Shown: positions 35,301 through 48,478, counted from the stretch's first letter. The stretch is 64,000 bases of DNA from Hydractinia symbiolongicarpus (GCF_029227915.1 NC_079879.1:19732501-19796500), one strand, 5' to 3'. The notes: generated from the letters alone by a model not told the origin. Numbers and translations: made by a program.

Positions 35301-37481
35301 AAGATTAACAATGTTTTGGTGGTTCTTGAGAACAGTAAAAACCAGACGAAATTTGCGAACACTAGTTTTTATAAGAATTCGGAAGTAGTTGCAGATGTTC
35401 TTAAGGTATTGAAAGATATTTTGTCCTCAAGCAGAGACGATAAAAATGTACAGAGTTATAAGAAAAGAATTTCAAGATTACTAGAAACGAGCTCAAACAG
35501 TACCAGAAAGTTACGAGAAAAGTTGTTAAATGATCTGGAACCGACAGCCGATGGTAAAGACGTATCACCAAGCGTCATTAACGATGCTTTAATGTTGATT
35601 AGTCATATTTTTCGCCGGAAAAGTCGGAAAAAATCGACACATTTTCCCAGTAAGATTCAGATTTTACTTAAAGGATCAGACGATAAAGATGTGCTACCTG
35701 CGTCTGACGTTACGTCAGGTGATGGAAACCGACATGTAGTTACAACAACAACGACATCGTCACAAGAAATTCACCATAATAGCAACGGCGTCGACACTAT
35801 TACTGTGGAGCATGTCGATGTACGGAAGAACCCGACGGGAAACAACCAAGATCAACATAAGACAGATGTAGAAAATAGCCAAAACGAACAAATTGACGGG
35901 TATCGAAAACATGTGTCGCATAATAAGGAGAATGATGAATTTTACGACAATGGAGAGCGACAGAACCACGGGGGAGAAATGCTGGACGAGAATAGACGTT
36001 TGCTTGCGAAAAATACGGCATCTGACGATGACGATACGAGTGGTTTTACAATCGCCATTATGAAGAACGGGAAAAAAATTGAGGAAAGAAAAGTGGACAA
36101 CGCCCAAGCGCGAAACTACCTTCAACGTCACGACGCAGACGTCGAAAAAACAAAGTTTGAAAATTCTGACAGAAATATCGATGTCGAAGTCTCCTTTGAT
36201 AGGGAAAGAAAACAAAATATGAGACGACATAACAAACACATAGAATTTGATGTGACGCCGACCGGGGCGTTAGTCAAACCTGATGGCGAGTTCGACAAAA
36301 ATCTAGAAAAAGATGACGATGTTATGAAGTTAGAATACTTTAAACCGTCAGACCGTCCTTTTAGTGACAGGAGAGGCAATATGGATGATGACCTTATACC
36401 GAAGTTAATAAGTTCTGATACGCCTAATAAGAAAAATAATTTGGAAAAAAAGAAAAGAAAACCAAGAAAGATGGTGAAGAAGAAAAAGAGAAAGAAGCTC
36501 AAAAAATATAATGAAGATGACGGTGAAGAGTTTAATTTGCAGAACGCTTTTCCATTCCTTCAATTTGCGGATCCTCATCAGTTAGCTCAGATACCAACAG
36601 GTGAAAACAATGAGAACCTCGTACAACAGTTGTACAATCCGTTTAGTTCAAATAGATTTCCGAATTTTGAAGACCTTCCGCCGCTGGAGGAAGAAGCATC
36701 GTTTTATAATTATCCGAATATTTTCGAGAACAGCGCACGCGATCATCAATTCGAAAGCGACAGGCGTTCGCGTGTTTCTTTACCATCGTTTGAAGATATG
36801 CAAAAGTTACGAGAAAGTTCGACTAAAGACGCCAAGTCAGAACCAAAGAGATCGCATCGAACACGTCGCTCTGTCTTAAACGAGAATCAGTCTGCCGAAG
36901 ATGAGCTGTATCGCCAAAAAAGAAGCGACATTATTGACAATGTTGAAAGCGACGACAATGATGAAGATGGACCGCATGTCGTTAAAAGATCGGCAATATT
37001 TAGCGAACTTTATCCGTCAAAACGGTCGTCGTTTGTAGATACCGGCGCAGGTAAGGAGCTGTCGCCAACAAAAAAATATAGAACAGATATAGTAAAAGAC
37101 ACTGCAGCTAACAAGCGCTCGGCAGTTAAAAAAGCTCTGTCGCTGGAAGGGACGTTAAAACAGAAACTTATTTCTATGAAAAAAGAAAGTTCTTCTGTTC
37201 TAAACATTATGAAGCGAGTTCATGATGACATTGCTGTTGGCGATTCAACAGACTTACGTATGTTAGAAAAACAATTATCAAAACTGGAAAGTAAAAGTTC
37301 TGTTTCTATAGCAGAGAGTAATGCTTTAAAAGATATAGAAAACGAGAAAGACTCTTTAGTCAGAGCTAAAGTGTTTAAAAAACCGAACAAGATTCAGCAA
37401 GATCCTGATGAATATTATAAATATGGCGCCGCAGCTTCGGGGCAAATAGAAACATGGACTATTAAACTTTACGGTACTTAA
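26324..37481 (+). CDS. Proprotein convertase (PC1/3- or furin-like) with interrupted P domain
   Basis: Secretory-pathway subtilisin-like protease that cuts precursors after paired basic residues. Thirteen coding exons: 26324-26509, 31444-31548, 31704-31832, 31933-32041, 32147-32184, 32333-32406, 32509-32597, 32812-32984, 33095-33316, 33404-33504, 33694-33915, 34093-34309 and 34422-37481. All phases agree, giving 1574 residues. A signal peptide occupies about residues 1-23. The prodomain has an internal GRRKRR site and ends EREKR|S (112/113). The catalytic residues are Asp175 (ILDDG), His215 (CHGTKCAGE), Asn316 (ATGNGG) and Ser392 ([11 protein letters not shown]). P domain: from about 484 to 583 ([23 protein letters not shown]), then roughly 975 charged residues, then [13 protein letters not shown], the normal final P-domain strand, at the very C-terminus. 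KSLEHVQ and the WVEQQ...KRS prodomain end favour PC1/3. Vertebrate convertases have no such insertion. Confidence 0.93.
26510..31443. other. Long first coding intron of the convertase
   Basis: AT-rich intron between the prodomain exons. It contains a LINE fragment on the minus strand at about 29880-30185 with a TCA-repeat end, and a possible cassette exon at 27193-27390. The other open frames (26948-27196, 28254-28451, 29557-29754) show no motifs. Confidence 0.6.
29880..30185 (-). mobile_element. 5'-truncated LINE remnant (reverse transcriptase C-terminus)
   Basis: A 79-codon minus-strand frame (29929-30168) reads [18 protein letters not shown]...[14 protein letters not shown], the well-known tail found after the reverse transcriptase in many non-LTR retrotransposons. 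Downstream in the element's sense is an (ATG)n run (TCATCATCA on the plus strand, about 29893-29921), the microsatellite 3' tail typical of several LINE clades. The rest of the element is missing, as expected from 5' truncation. Confidence 0.75.
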
Positions 37482-37656
37482 TTTTTTTACCAACGTGAAA
37501 TATTAGTTCTCACTTGTCTCGTTTGCGACCACGTGTTACTGTTTCAATGTTAAGTGATTCCTATACCGAGTTAGTGTTTCGTTCTTAGTGTTTCGGTTCT
37601 ATCATCCAACCTTATGTTACTTCGGTTCGTCAAACTCTCGCTTATCCAAACGGACG

Positions 37657-37662
37657 AATAAA
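37657..37662 (+). terminator. Polyadenylation signal of the convertase
   Basis: AATAAA, about 175 bases after the stop codon, followed within 20-70 bases by GT- and T-rich sequence (GTGTTTTTTATTTGTG), a good downstream element. Confidence 0.6.
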
Positions 37663-40600
37663 ATGGCAAAAAACAGGTGTTTTTTATTTGTGTAAAACAC
37701 TGTGGTGATTGTTTTTCGTGTGGCTTTGTTATTCACGTGATTCGTGTTGTTCACGTGACTATTATTTTGTTGATGGTGGTTGATGTTAAGTAGAAAGCGA
37801 AGCTTGTTACTGTTTTAGCTCGTAGCGCATTGATATTTGCAATGTATATGTTTTAATCAGTCTTTTAAAGGCGTGGTTTATTACATAGCAAGATATATTT
37901 ATGATGTACTGTTCTTTACGTCAGTTTTGTATTAATTTTTTAAGTATATAAATGTAACTTCTAATAACCCAGAATTACTCTGTAAAAACAGCTCCCTGAC
38001 ACGGCCTTTTATAATTTGTGACCTGAAAAGGTGGAGTGATGAAACTTGGGAGCGATGTATATTGCAGGACTTTTTTCGGGGGGGTGGAGGGGGTAAGTAG
38101 TCTCAAAATGCTTCATGTTGCGGAAGCTGGGTGATTTGAGTTGAGACAAAAACATTATCTTGCCTAATATAGCTTTCCAGAAAAAAATGTGCACATTTTC
38201 AAATAATCAGCAAAGAACTCAATGACTTAGCTTCTACAGGTAATGGTAGTACTAAGAAAAGAAGTGAAAATTTTTGCTAATTAAACTTTTTGCGAATTTT
38301 AAATGTCTTCCGCACATAAACAAAAATCGTGCTAAAAATGATGGTGACGTGAAAATTTTTCGTCATGAGACCAAACAACATAAAAACATGAACTATAAGG
38401 ACGCCAAAAAAGCATGATGGTAAACAATGGTACAATTTCGTGTTTTGTTATTTTTTAGTTTTTCACATCCATCTGCTTAGTCGCTTGGCCGGCTTACTTT
38501 TTACAAAGGCCCTTTGAAACGCTATTCTTTTAAATATCCATGGTCAAACCCTCCTTAAAAAGATTTTATGCCAACCTAGAATATCAGTTTCTTATTCAAA
38601 AGTCTGTTGCATTATAAGCACCAACATAGGGGCTCGTCTAGCTAGCGCAATGTTTTGAACTATAAAACGTCATAATCAAATTAGAATCCAGTTTTTTTTA
38701 TTTTGACGGGCTTTTCTTAAAAAACGAAGTTTTTACGGAGATATGAACAGGGAATATAGGTATTTGGAGATAAATTCTTGTGTTTATGAGTTATTTTTCT
38801 GATTTTATAAGTTCAAATACAAATACGTAGTCGAAAAAAAAAATTCACATTTTTCAGGTTACTTTCCCTTTAAAAACAGCAATAAATGTGTCATTCTCAT
38901 CACTGTTGTCAAGAACACTGCATTCGCTTTGAGCTATTTTACGACTAAAATTATTCAGATGTGTTTTTTTTCAATAATTATGGAAATGTTTTGAAGCACA
39001 GCAAATAACAATAAGATTTGACACTATAATGCCAGAACTAGATTCACCACAGTTACTTCAAGACTTGTTGCCCTCGCCAGTTTTCTCATTAAAAACATCG
39101 TACAACGCCAATTCATAGGGCAGTATAAAATGCCTGAGATAGTTTTGTGTTTTCGCCAACATCCAGCTAAGTCCAAGAACAAGAGGCCAATTGGGAAGAT
39201 GTTGACTATTGATGTGGACTATTTTCGTATTTTATATTTTTAGGGGATCCCCGCCCCCTCATTGACTACACCCCTGACGTTTACTTTCTAAAGGTCAATT
39301 TTTCTATATAAAGATAAAAACACTAAATTTGTGGGTTAGTAAACCCTCATTTTAAGTTGTTGTTTTTCTTGAATGACTTTATACTCCCCTGCTAGAGCAA
39401 AAACTTGTCACAACAAATTTTTTTTTAAAATAATCAAAATATTTGTTGCCACACCACATTGTGTTCTTTCGCAAGTTGGCAGTACTTTTTATTTTTCTTG
39501 TCGAAGCATGAAGCTAAAGAAAATATATAACCGTAAAAAATCTGCTTTTAATACTTGATAAAGAGACTGCGTATTTTTATAAACAACACCTTCAACAAGT
39601 AACAAGATAGTAATCCAGTACACCGTTATCTTTACAGTATGCTTTGTAACTTGGATACCATTTGCACCATAAACAATCTAATATTTACTTTTAGTAGAAT
39701 TTGATCCCGGTCGCTATTCTTAAATCGTTTTTAAATTGAACATCAATAATCGACAAATAAATAATAAGTTTAAAACGCAAGAGATTTGTAAACAACACAA
39801 AAATATTAAGATTGTCTTTCTCAATCTTCTCTGGATTGAACTAGGTGCTGTGTGTACCTGCAGCATGTAATTCATAGCCTTATATGAAGCCTTAATAAAT
39901 ATAAAACGAAGTCGTGATATGCCGGCATGTTACTTTTTCTTTAAAAATGAAGGTGTTTATAATAGATCATTGTTTTTTAACGATCTGTTTGAAGGCAATA
40001 GCGCGCTGCGAAAAGAAAATTTGATATTGGTTGCGGTCCATGTAAAAACGTGTTTCCATTACCACACTATCTAATTGTATGATTTCATCATGTTGCAATA
40101 TTAATATATTGTCATATTAATAGTTCATAATATTTAATCTCAAAGAGTTCTGGAGACGAGAATGTAACTAAGTATATTTCTGCCATATGCTCCTAATGAT
40201 GCAATTCTAGTTTCAGAATATATTTTACAATTTATTATAGAACGCTCCTTTACAAGAAATCACCAAAAAATAGTTATGTATTTCCTGCTACAAAGGTTCT
40301 AACTGTAATCAGTCCATGGAAACTCAAGTTTGGGAAAATATTTGGGAAAGAATTAGAATGATCATCATATTTTGTTTTTATGGTCTACGACAAGAAATCT
40401 GTATAGAAAAGGGGTCCGAAATCTGTTATAGAGTCAGAGATTACTGGGTAATTTCACATTCACATGAATATGAATTGATGCACAAACAGTGACCAACATT
40501 TTCAACATTTATAATGGTACATTCTGTTGTAGCAGGAAAAAATTATGCTTGCCATTGTTTAACAACAACATGATGAGAGTGATAAGGCTAAATATCTTTG

Positions 40601-41566
40601 AACTGGTTGTACTAAATCAGTGTTAGTTCTTTCTTTTTTGATGTTTGTTGTATCCCATTTTTAAATTTTAAACAGTTGGATTTTACTTGTACAAAATCTT
40701 ACTTAAATTTTGTACATGTATATACACTTTCGTGTTTGTTTTCTGCGTATTCTGGTTCCAACGTCTTTACTTCTGCTTTAAAAGTGTTTCTCTTGGCCTT
40801 TCCTTTTTTCATTCTGTGAAATCTATTGTTGATTACTCAATTTGCACCAGTGAGAATAAGAATCATTTTTTATTGCACGTTTTTTACTATATTTTTTTAA
40901 GAACTTTTAGCCTCAGAACTAGCCAAGAGTTAAGAGCTTCTTTGGTACATACCATTAACCCGTTTTCTTCACTTCAAACATTTTAAAATACAATATTCTA
41001 CATATGTACCAAGTTTAACGCATAAGCGTCAATTTTTTTAGAAAAACGAGTCTTTTTATCTGTATCATTCTTCCTGATATGACGTTATTTTTATTTTAAT
41101 GACGTCATTGAAATACATGTTTTTATTTACGAATCATTTCCTGGTAGCCTACCCACATGTCTATCTAGAACCAAGGTTGTTACGTCAGTATCAGGTGAGA
41201 AATTAGACTATATTTGAAAAATGTGAAAATAGCTTCCCTTAGGTATGTGTAAAGTCATTTCAGGTCCCTGTGACGCCATATCAAAGTAACTTTTTTACCT
41301 GGAATTAGTTTGTATTTAGACATTATACAACTTGCCAAGTTTCATCACTTAAGGATGATTTGTTTGATATTTATGCAGACACCTTAGCACCCCCACCCTT
41401 TAGGGGATTACGCGGCCAAAAAATGTCCACTTATAATAGGGTTAATATGCGAAAAAGCATGGATCTATTCAAAACAATCATTGGTTTAACACTCTAAATA
41501 TCTTACATATATATCAGGTTACAAATACAGCATTAGTTTCAGTCTTTTTAAATAAATTATCCTATG

Positions 41567-41572
41567 TTTATT
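41567..41572 (-). terminator. Polyadenylation signal of the ShK protease
   Basis: TTTATT on the plus strand is AATAAA on the minus strand, 34-39 bases past the stop codon of the ShK protease gene. Confidence 0.55.
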
Positions 41573-41605
41573 ATATACAACTTTTTTATATACTTCTATA
41601 TATTT

Positions 41606-44600
41606 TTATACATTCTTCTCTATCCAAGATATATATTTACTAATTCGAGAAAAGACAGTATATCTGTCCAAACCATTGCACAAAGGAGATCCCCAACTGA
41701 CCACGCCTTGCACTGTCCACACGCCATTGTTTTCACATGAAAGTGGACCACCACTATCACCATGACAACCAGAAATGAACGTGTAGCCATTATCATATCC
41801 AGTACAAATCATCTTGTTGGTGACTCGGTGAAAGTTAAAGTTATTTCGACGCTCACAAGTTGATCTTGACACGACAGGAACTTTTACTTTTTGCAGAATA
41901 TCGACAGATTTCCCGTCATGGCGTGTTTTTCCCCATCCTGAAAATAATAAAAAAGACCCTGCATAAGAAAATATTTTTTATAAAGGAGCTAACATAAATA
42001 CTGTTACTTTCTTATGAATTGTGAACAATAGCAATATATATATATAGATTTATTGTGTCAGTTTCTTCATAACTAACTTCAATTCACAAGCAAACAAGCC
42101 AGTCGACATACCAGTAATATAACATTTAGTTCCAACGTCTATCCTTGCTTCCGACTTAGGCAAACAGGCCGGAACCACATGATCATTTAAATTAGCTTCT
42201 TTTTTCATTTTCATCAATGCAATGTCATTGTCATCTCTATCGTCGGCGTAATGCTCATGAATTTTTATACTAGATACTTCCCGTGTTTGCTCCGTACCTA
42301 AAAATGAAGAAAATTTGCAAACATCAACTCAAGGGGATAGTTTTCCTGTCTCAAGCACCACGCGAAAAAGTGTTGATCAAGTTTGGAAAATCTATGATTA
42401 CAAGCAAATATGGGAGACTTTATTTATTTAATTATTTTAATCACATGGTGACGTGGATGGAGATATATCTATGTTAGCTAGGTTTATTTCAGAAACTGAA
42501 CTGAAAAATTTCAGAAGCACAATTTAGTCAAAACGAAGTTAAAAATTTTGAAACGATATGCATGACTTTTACCTTCTTTGTATTTTCTGTTGTGCTCTCC
42601 TAACACTATTCTATATTGTCGAACATCTTTACTTCGTCCGTTAAAACAATGAGCAGCTGTGAGTATATGTTCTCGATCGATTAACGAACCACCACACATG
42701 AAAATGTTTTTATAATAAATTGCAACTTGCCATGGGAAAAATCCTTTGCCAGCGTTTGTTCCTCCAACTAAACCACTGGTTGCTACTTTAGTTCTTTGCT
42801 TAGCAACGCCACACGTAAACGAGGCTATAATAAAAAGAATCAAATAGAAATAGGAAATTTATTAAAATTGATAAAAAATTAAAGTATCGTATTATAAAGA
42901 GTATAGATAATGTGAAATAATGCGAACTCTAACATCATAATTTTCCCTCGTATCAAAGAACGCTATATATAAGTCCTGGGACCTAGGTTGACGCGTTCTT
43001 TATATGATTTTATGTGCAGTACTTACGTTTTTTCTTTCTACATTCACCGCACGTTTTTGCACAATTCTGTTTGAAATAGTTGCCATGGGTAGCATCATCA
43101 CAAAATCCACGGTTTTGTGCACAGTATACATCACTCAATTTGTTGGCACAATCAACTACGATTATAAAATAAATAACAATAACTAACCAAGTATGAAAAT
43201 TCTTCAAGCTTCTTGCAAATACTTAATGCCTTCATTTTGGAAGCTTGAGGTTTGACAGAAAACTGGAAACTAGAAATCAATTCACTATGCCTAAAGTCTA
43301 AAGCTAACGATCCTTTCATGATGTAACCGCTACTTTGACAAATATATTAGTATCTGCGAGTGTGAGTACCGTATTATAAACAGTTTTCGCAACTATATGA
43401 TGTCAACGCCGAGACTACAAGAAGTTAGCAGCTTTGTAGCTCAAACGTAAGACTTAGGGTAACTTAGTCACTATAATTAAAGAGGTCCTCCCGCGTGAAA
43501 AAAATTATAGTAAAATGGTCATATTAGATAAAAGAAAGGTACCTTTTTCTGGTATGCAAAAGTTGCACGATTTTTGACAATATTTTTTCATGAAATCCAC
43601 TTGCGATTTACTACCAGTACAGTAACCGTAACTCAATCCAATCGAGCATGACGGATGTGTGTCTCTGCAATCCTTTTGAACTACTGGGGTAGCTGAAACA
43701 TTAAAAATCAAATTGTAGAAGTATCCTCTTAATAAACACAGGCAAGAATTTTAAAAGGTCTTCAAACTTTTCTGTTACGTAGAAAACTACATTATATGGT
43801 GAAAAACTGTAAATTGTAAAGTCGGTTTAAAAATATTCAAGCACAATTATTAGACAGGGATTAAGTCATTCGGGAAGACATTTAGTTGAAGGGCATTTTA
43901 CTCATCGGCCCTCAAACTCAGTCACTTTTCCTGAGTTTTTTTTTTTTCGATAAGTATTAAAGCGCTAAAAAGGAAAAGCAGAACGCAGAACGCAAAATGC
44001 AAAACGTAAAACACAGGCGAGAAATAAATAAATAAAAAAAACTTACGACATTGATGGCATGTATTTTTGCAATATTTTTTCACAGTTGGATGATTACAAT
44101 GTTGTTTGTAATTTGAACACCATGTTGCAATGTCTCTGCATATAGATTCTAAAGTAAAAATTCAAAGTAAAGTTATTTTTAATTTTTTTATTTTCTTCTT
44201 CCACCCTTTAAATATCTGCTGGCATTTGTTCACATCGTCTATAGGCTTTGATGGAAGTGTTTAGATATTTAGAAAACTAAAGGTAGCGAAATTTTATTAC
44301 CTTGACTGCCCAAAGATGCCACTGGCGGGGAACTGCCTAGCGACGCAACACCTGGTACGCTACCCAAAGAAGCTGGTGGTGGAATATTAGATTCTAGTGA
44401 TAATAATGGTGCCGTTTGTAACACTTTCTTTAAAAATTCGACAACATCTAAAAAAAATTGTTTTGTTTGAGATGATAAGTTTTCCAAGTACCGCGATGCG
44501 GTAAACTTCAAGCTGCTGTAACACACGCCATCTTTGAATTTTCAGTATAAAACTAATTGTCAAATAAATAAAGCAAACAAACAAACAAACTAAAAGAGAA

Positions 44601-44706
44601 AGCTGTTTTTCTTACTAAAGTCATCATATTCATCACTTCCAACTCCCGCTTCAACAAGCCAACATCCAATACTCACAAATAAAATTATTTTTTGGTAGAA
44701 CTTCAT
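41606..44706 (-). CDS. Secreted triple-ShK, chymotrypsin-like serine protease
   Basis: Eight exons: 44706-44616, 44447-44301, 44148-44047, 43692-43543, 43155-43027, 42824-42573, 42297-42112 and 41937-41606, giving 462 residues. All seven introns are phase 1. Order: signal peptide (about 1-20); a spacer with ASLGS repeats; three six-cysteine ShK/SXC modules, one per exon (about 80-113, 114-163, 164-206); then an S1 protease. The triad is His265 (TAAHC), Asp315 (DNDIAL) and Ser414 (GDSGGP). The residue six before the catalytic Ser is Ser, as in chymotrypsin, and Thr replaces the Gly usual at position 226, so preference for a hydrophobic side chain is likely rather than Arg/Lys. The mature N-terminus LVGG follows ATSG, so the activation site lacks the usual Arg or Lys. 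ShK modules occur in venom peptides and in many cnidarian extracellular enzymes. A digestive or nematocyst role is inference. Confidence 0.93.
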
Positions 44707-47700
44707 ATCTTTGTTGTTAACTAAAAAGAGTTATATGGTTATCAAGAGATGTAAAATGGTATACTGATCCTATAAAATTTATCCAGCTTTATAAAGTCAG
44801 TTGCTTGAATTGATTAGATTCCAACCGCAGGGTAATGACGTCTTTGTATTTATTTTGTTAAGTGATGACGACACCTGGTTTCTACTGCTTATATTTAACG
44901 CGTGGCGGAACTAACAGTGTCATGCGTTTGATAACATATCTAAGTGTGCCGTAGTCAATTATTTAAATCTCTGTCTTTGTCTTATCGGATTAAAAGGTCT
45001 TGGTATTCGAAACCAAAAAACTTATTTAAATCTTATTTAGTTTAAGATGATACTTCCAATATGTAGTGTTTTGATGAGGACAATTGCTGACAAACAAAAG
45101 TGTTGTGTCATTATTTCAGTTTCATAAAGAATGACGTTATGCCACATCTCTTTTTGACAACCTTCAAGATGCTCTGAAAAGGGGTGAAAAAATAAGTGAC
45201 ATGCTGTACACTTAAGTGTGTGGCTACTTAGAAAATATGATTTTATCACCAAGTTTTTACGAAAATTTAATTTGAAAACCTAAATGCGAGAATTTCTTTT
45301 TAGAAACGGAACATGAATGTTGATAAAAAAAAACATCAGATATCAGCCAATTTGTTTTTAATAGTATCAGCGTTATCCTGTCGGTCTATGTACACACGTC
45401 AAACATCCTAGTCGGTTCGTCTTTTAACGTCAGACCAATTTACACGAAAAAACTTCATTCTTCAAACTTCCTGAAACGACAATTAATTTCACGAAAGTGC
45501 AGCGTGCGTTTTTACATAGCTGACATTTTATAGAAAGTAAAAAACTTGCACCGTGCATCATTTAAGAATGAAACTTTGACCGCTGATTAACCTTTGTATA
45601 TTTTTAGCCTTAATGAGGGATATTTCTAGATCCATTACGCTAGGATAACTTATAATTAAAGGTCACGTAACCGTTCTTTAAAAATATAACTAAAAAATTG
45701 CTATAAAGAAGACAGTTAGCAATAGTGTTTAGGATAAATTTTGCTAATCAATGCGTCTAAATGCTTTCCGTAGGCAAAATCAAAACATATAGAATGTTTA
45801 GTAATAACTAGATTTAAAGAGATGAAATATTACTGGAACATTTAGGTGTATAGATATCCTTCTTAGTTAGCTTCGGGACACTTAAATAATTTCGATATGA
45901 CGCTGCGCTTGTTACTATGGTGACACATCAATTAAATGGATGGTCGGGGACAAAAAATTTTTCAAAAATATCCTTAACAGTTTCAAAGTAAGATTTTAAA
46001 GATTTTTCGCCACCCAAATTTTATATTCTAACGCTTTGGCCTTCCTTTTGGACTAAAATTGTCGTTTTAGCTAAACTGTTCTCCGACGTGATGGTAAACA
46101 GTTTTGTAACAATATTTTATCTCTTTCTTCATTTTTGAGGAGACATGGGTTGGGAGGGACCAACCCCCAGATTCAGACCCCATAAAGGGGCGGCCTAAAT
46201 AGAGTTTAGCCGTATCACTAAGCCCTTTTAAGTTAAAGTTCATTTGAATAATGATTGTTATTCATAATACTATATACAACGGTACACAGAAAAAAGTTGA
46301 TCGTTCTCACACTCTCCATCGTTACACACACTCGCACACATAAACAATTTAATTGACACTACTCTACAATTTATGTAAGTTTCCGTTGCACTATATGTTT
46401 CTCTTAAGAATTGCTTAGTTGTACATACGTTGAACAATTCCATCACCTCGACCAAAAACAGATTAGTGTAACTAAAGGCTTCTCAAATTTGGTTCATAAC
46501 AAAATAGAACCGCTGTTTTTACCGGAAAAAAATATTGAGCGCTAAATTCTACTTTATATATAAAGTTTTAGTTTCAAGATTGTAAATTCTTACCTTTTCT
46601 TTCTTTATCTGATTTTCAGTTTTTATAAAAATTCAAAAAAAAATTGCATTTATACAAATAATTATACTTGCGCATGCGCTTTGGAATTTATATTTTTCAG
46701 CAAATGTAAACATTCCTTTTACCTTATATGAACAAACACTTTAATTTGAATGCAACCTGGTCCAAACAGAAACTTTTAATCACCCTTTTTATTCATCAAA
46801 CTTCAATCACATGAGTTAAATGCGTATTAAAAAAAACCGTTGATTAGTCTAATAATAAAAAATACGAAAAAGAAAACAAAGATATATATTTAAATTCCAT
46901 ATTTGCGCTAGCAGCGGTAGATAATATCTTATAAAAGACAGACAGGATACTCGTCATGTCGCGAGTTAAAATACAAGATGGACAAAAATATGTTTCTTTG
47001 TATTAGTCACTCTTGAGAGAAGATAGCTCAACATAAATTAAGTCCATTCATTCTAAAAAAACAAAAAGCACGCCCAACATTGATTTTTTTAGCCTGCAAC
47101 TTTGTCAAGAGATGCTTTAATAATGGCCTATGGATTGCCCTTAACCTATTAAATAAAATCAGAGCAGACTAAGGTCAAAGGTTTTTATTGTTATTATCCA
47201 GCTATCAATTTCGCGCCAAAAAGTATTTTTAATAGTGGCGACAAATTACGTCAAAATGTTGGCAATGCAAATGTCTCGATTGTCCTGTTTAAGATTTAAT
47301 TGCTGGTAATCGATTTGTTTATTAAAATGTTCACACACAAATATTTTGCTTTTAGCATTCATTTATTTGCAAGAACATTTTTTAATCCTTATACATATAC
47401 AGTCTAAATGAAGAATTGTTATAATTACGTAAATACTAGGAGTGCTTGATTATGGTTTGAATAAGAGAGCCAAGGAAGCAACAAGGGAGATGCAACTTTC
47501 ATTTCCTGTTCACGAATAATTATAAAAAAAATATCCAAATAAGATATCAGAGTTTTATTTCCTTTTTTTATAAGCAGCTTTGGATGCACCGTCATCCATT
47601 TTGTTGTTAGACAAAGACCTTATTGTGTTTGTTGTAATTCCCCCAATAATGTGCACCAACGTTTTAGAAATAAAATTGCTCCGTATAAGGTTTAATAATT

Positions 47701-48478
47701 TTATCATCGTGCCCACTATTGATAGAGAGAGGAAAAAGATAGAGAGAGGAAAAAGCAGGAAATTTTTCCTGGTCCTAAGTTTTACTAGTAACTTACATCA
47801 AGTGAAGTAGGACGTAAAATGTTTTTAAATAAAAATAAAAAACAACAGGATTATCGTCACATTTTTATTTTCCAGAACTTTCGGTAGGACTGCTACTTAC
47901 ATAATTCAATGTTATTACGTCATGTTTGCACAATAATTTTTTAAAAAACAGAACAAAAACGGCCTAAGGATCCCCAAATTCTGACTAAACTAGAATCTCA
48001 TAACGGTTGATCTCATAATGTTTGTGGTGGTTATTAAACATGTGCATTAAAAAATAAAATCTTAAGAACACATCTGCTGTTGCGAATAGCACATCTCCAT
48101 AGAATCCACCTGGAATTTACAGAAAAAATACAAACTTTGACTTTTGTAGAGAACAAGTAAATGTATTTGAATAAGAAACGGTGAAATACGAATCCCCTTT
48201 AAAAGGGAATTTACAAATTCATCACGTAAAAAAAATCGTACACATTGTGTTTTAAGAAACGCAGTGTGAGCGGTCCGCCTTTTCAATACTTGTGTCTGTT
48301 AACGAATTTTATAAGTTTCTATCTAAATTTTTTCATTTAATTTATGATCTAGCATTTATTGAAAGTCCTGCGTACAAAAAAATACCCACTATATAATCCG
48401 CCATATTTAAATGCATAAAAATCTGCTTCTAAAATAAACATAGATAGAAAAAGATTTTTTTTCCTTTTCTGACTTTTT

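Larger units (their letters stand above)
37482..41605. other. Convergent intergenic region; no gene recognised
   Basis: After the convertase 3' UTR I find only short AT-rich open frames (for example 39373-39558 and 40687-40986) without motifs or splice support. Confidence 0.5.

Noticed and set aside
35760-36239. 159-codon minus-strand frame and other antisense frames under 34422-37481
   Set aside because: The plus frame carries the start and end of the P domain, sequons and basic cleavage motifs; the antisense frames have no motifs.
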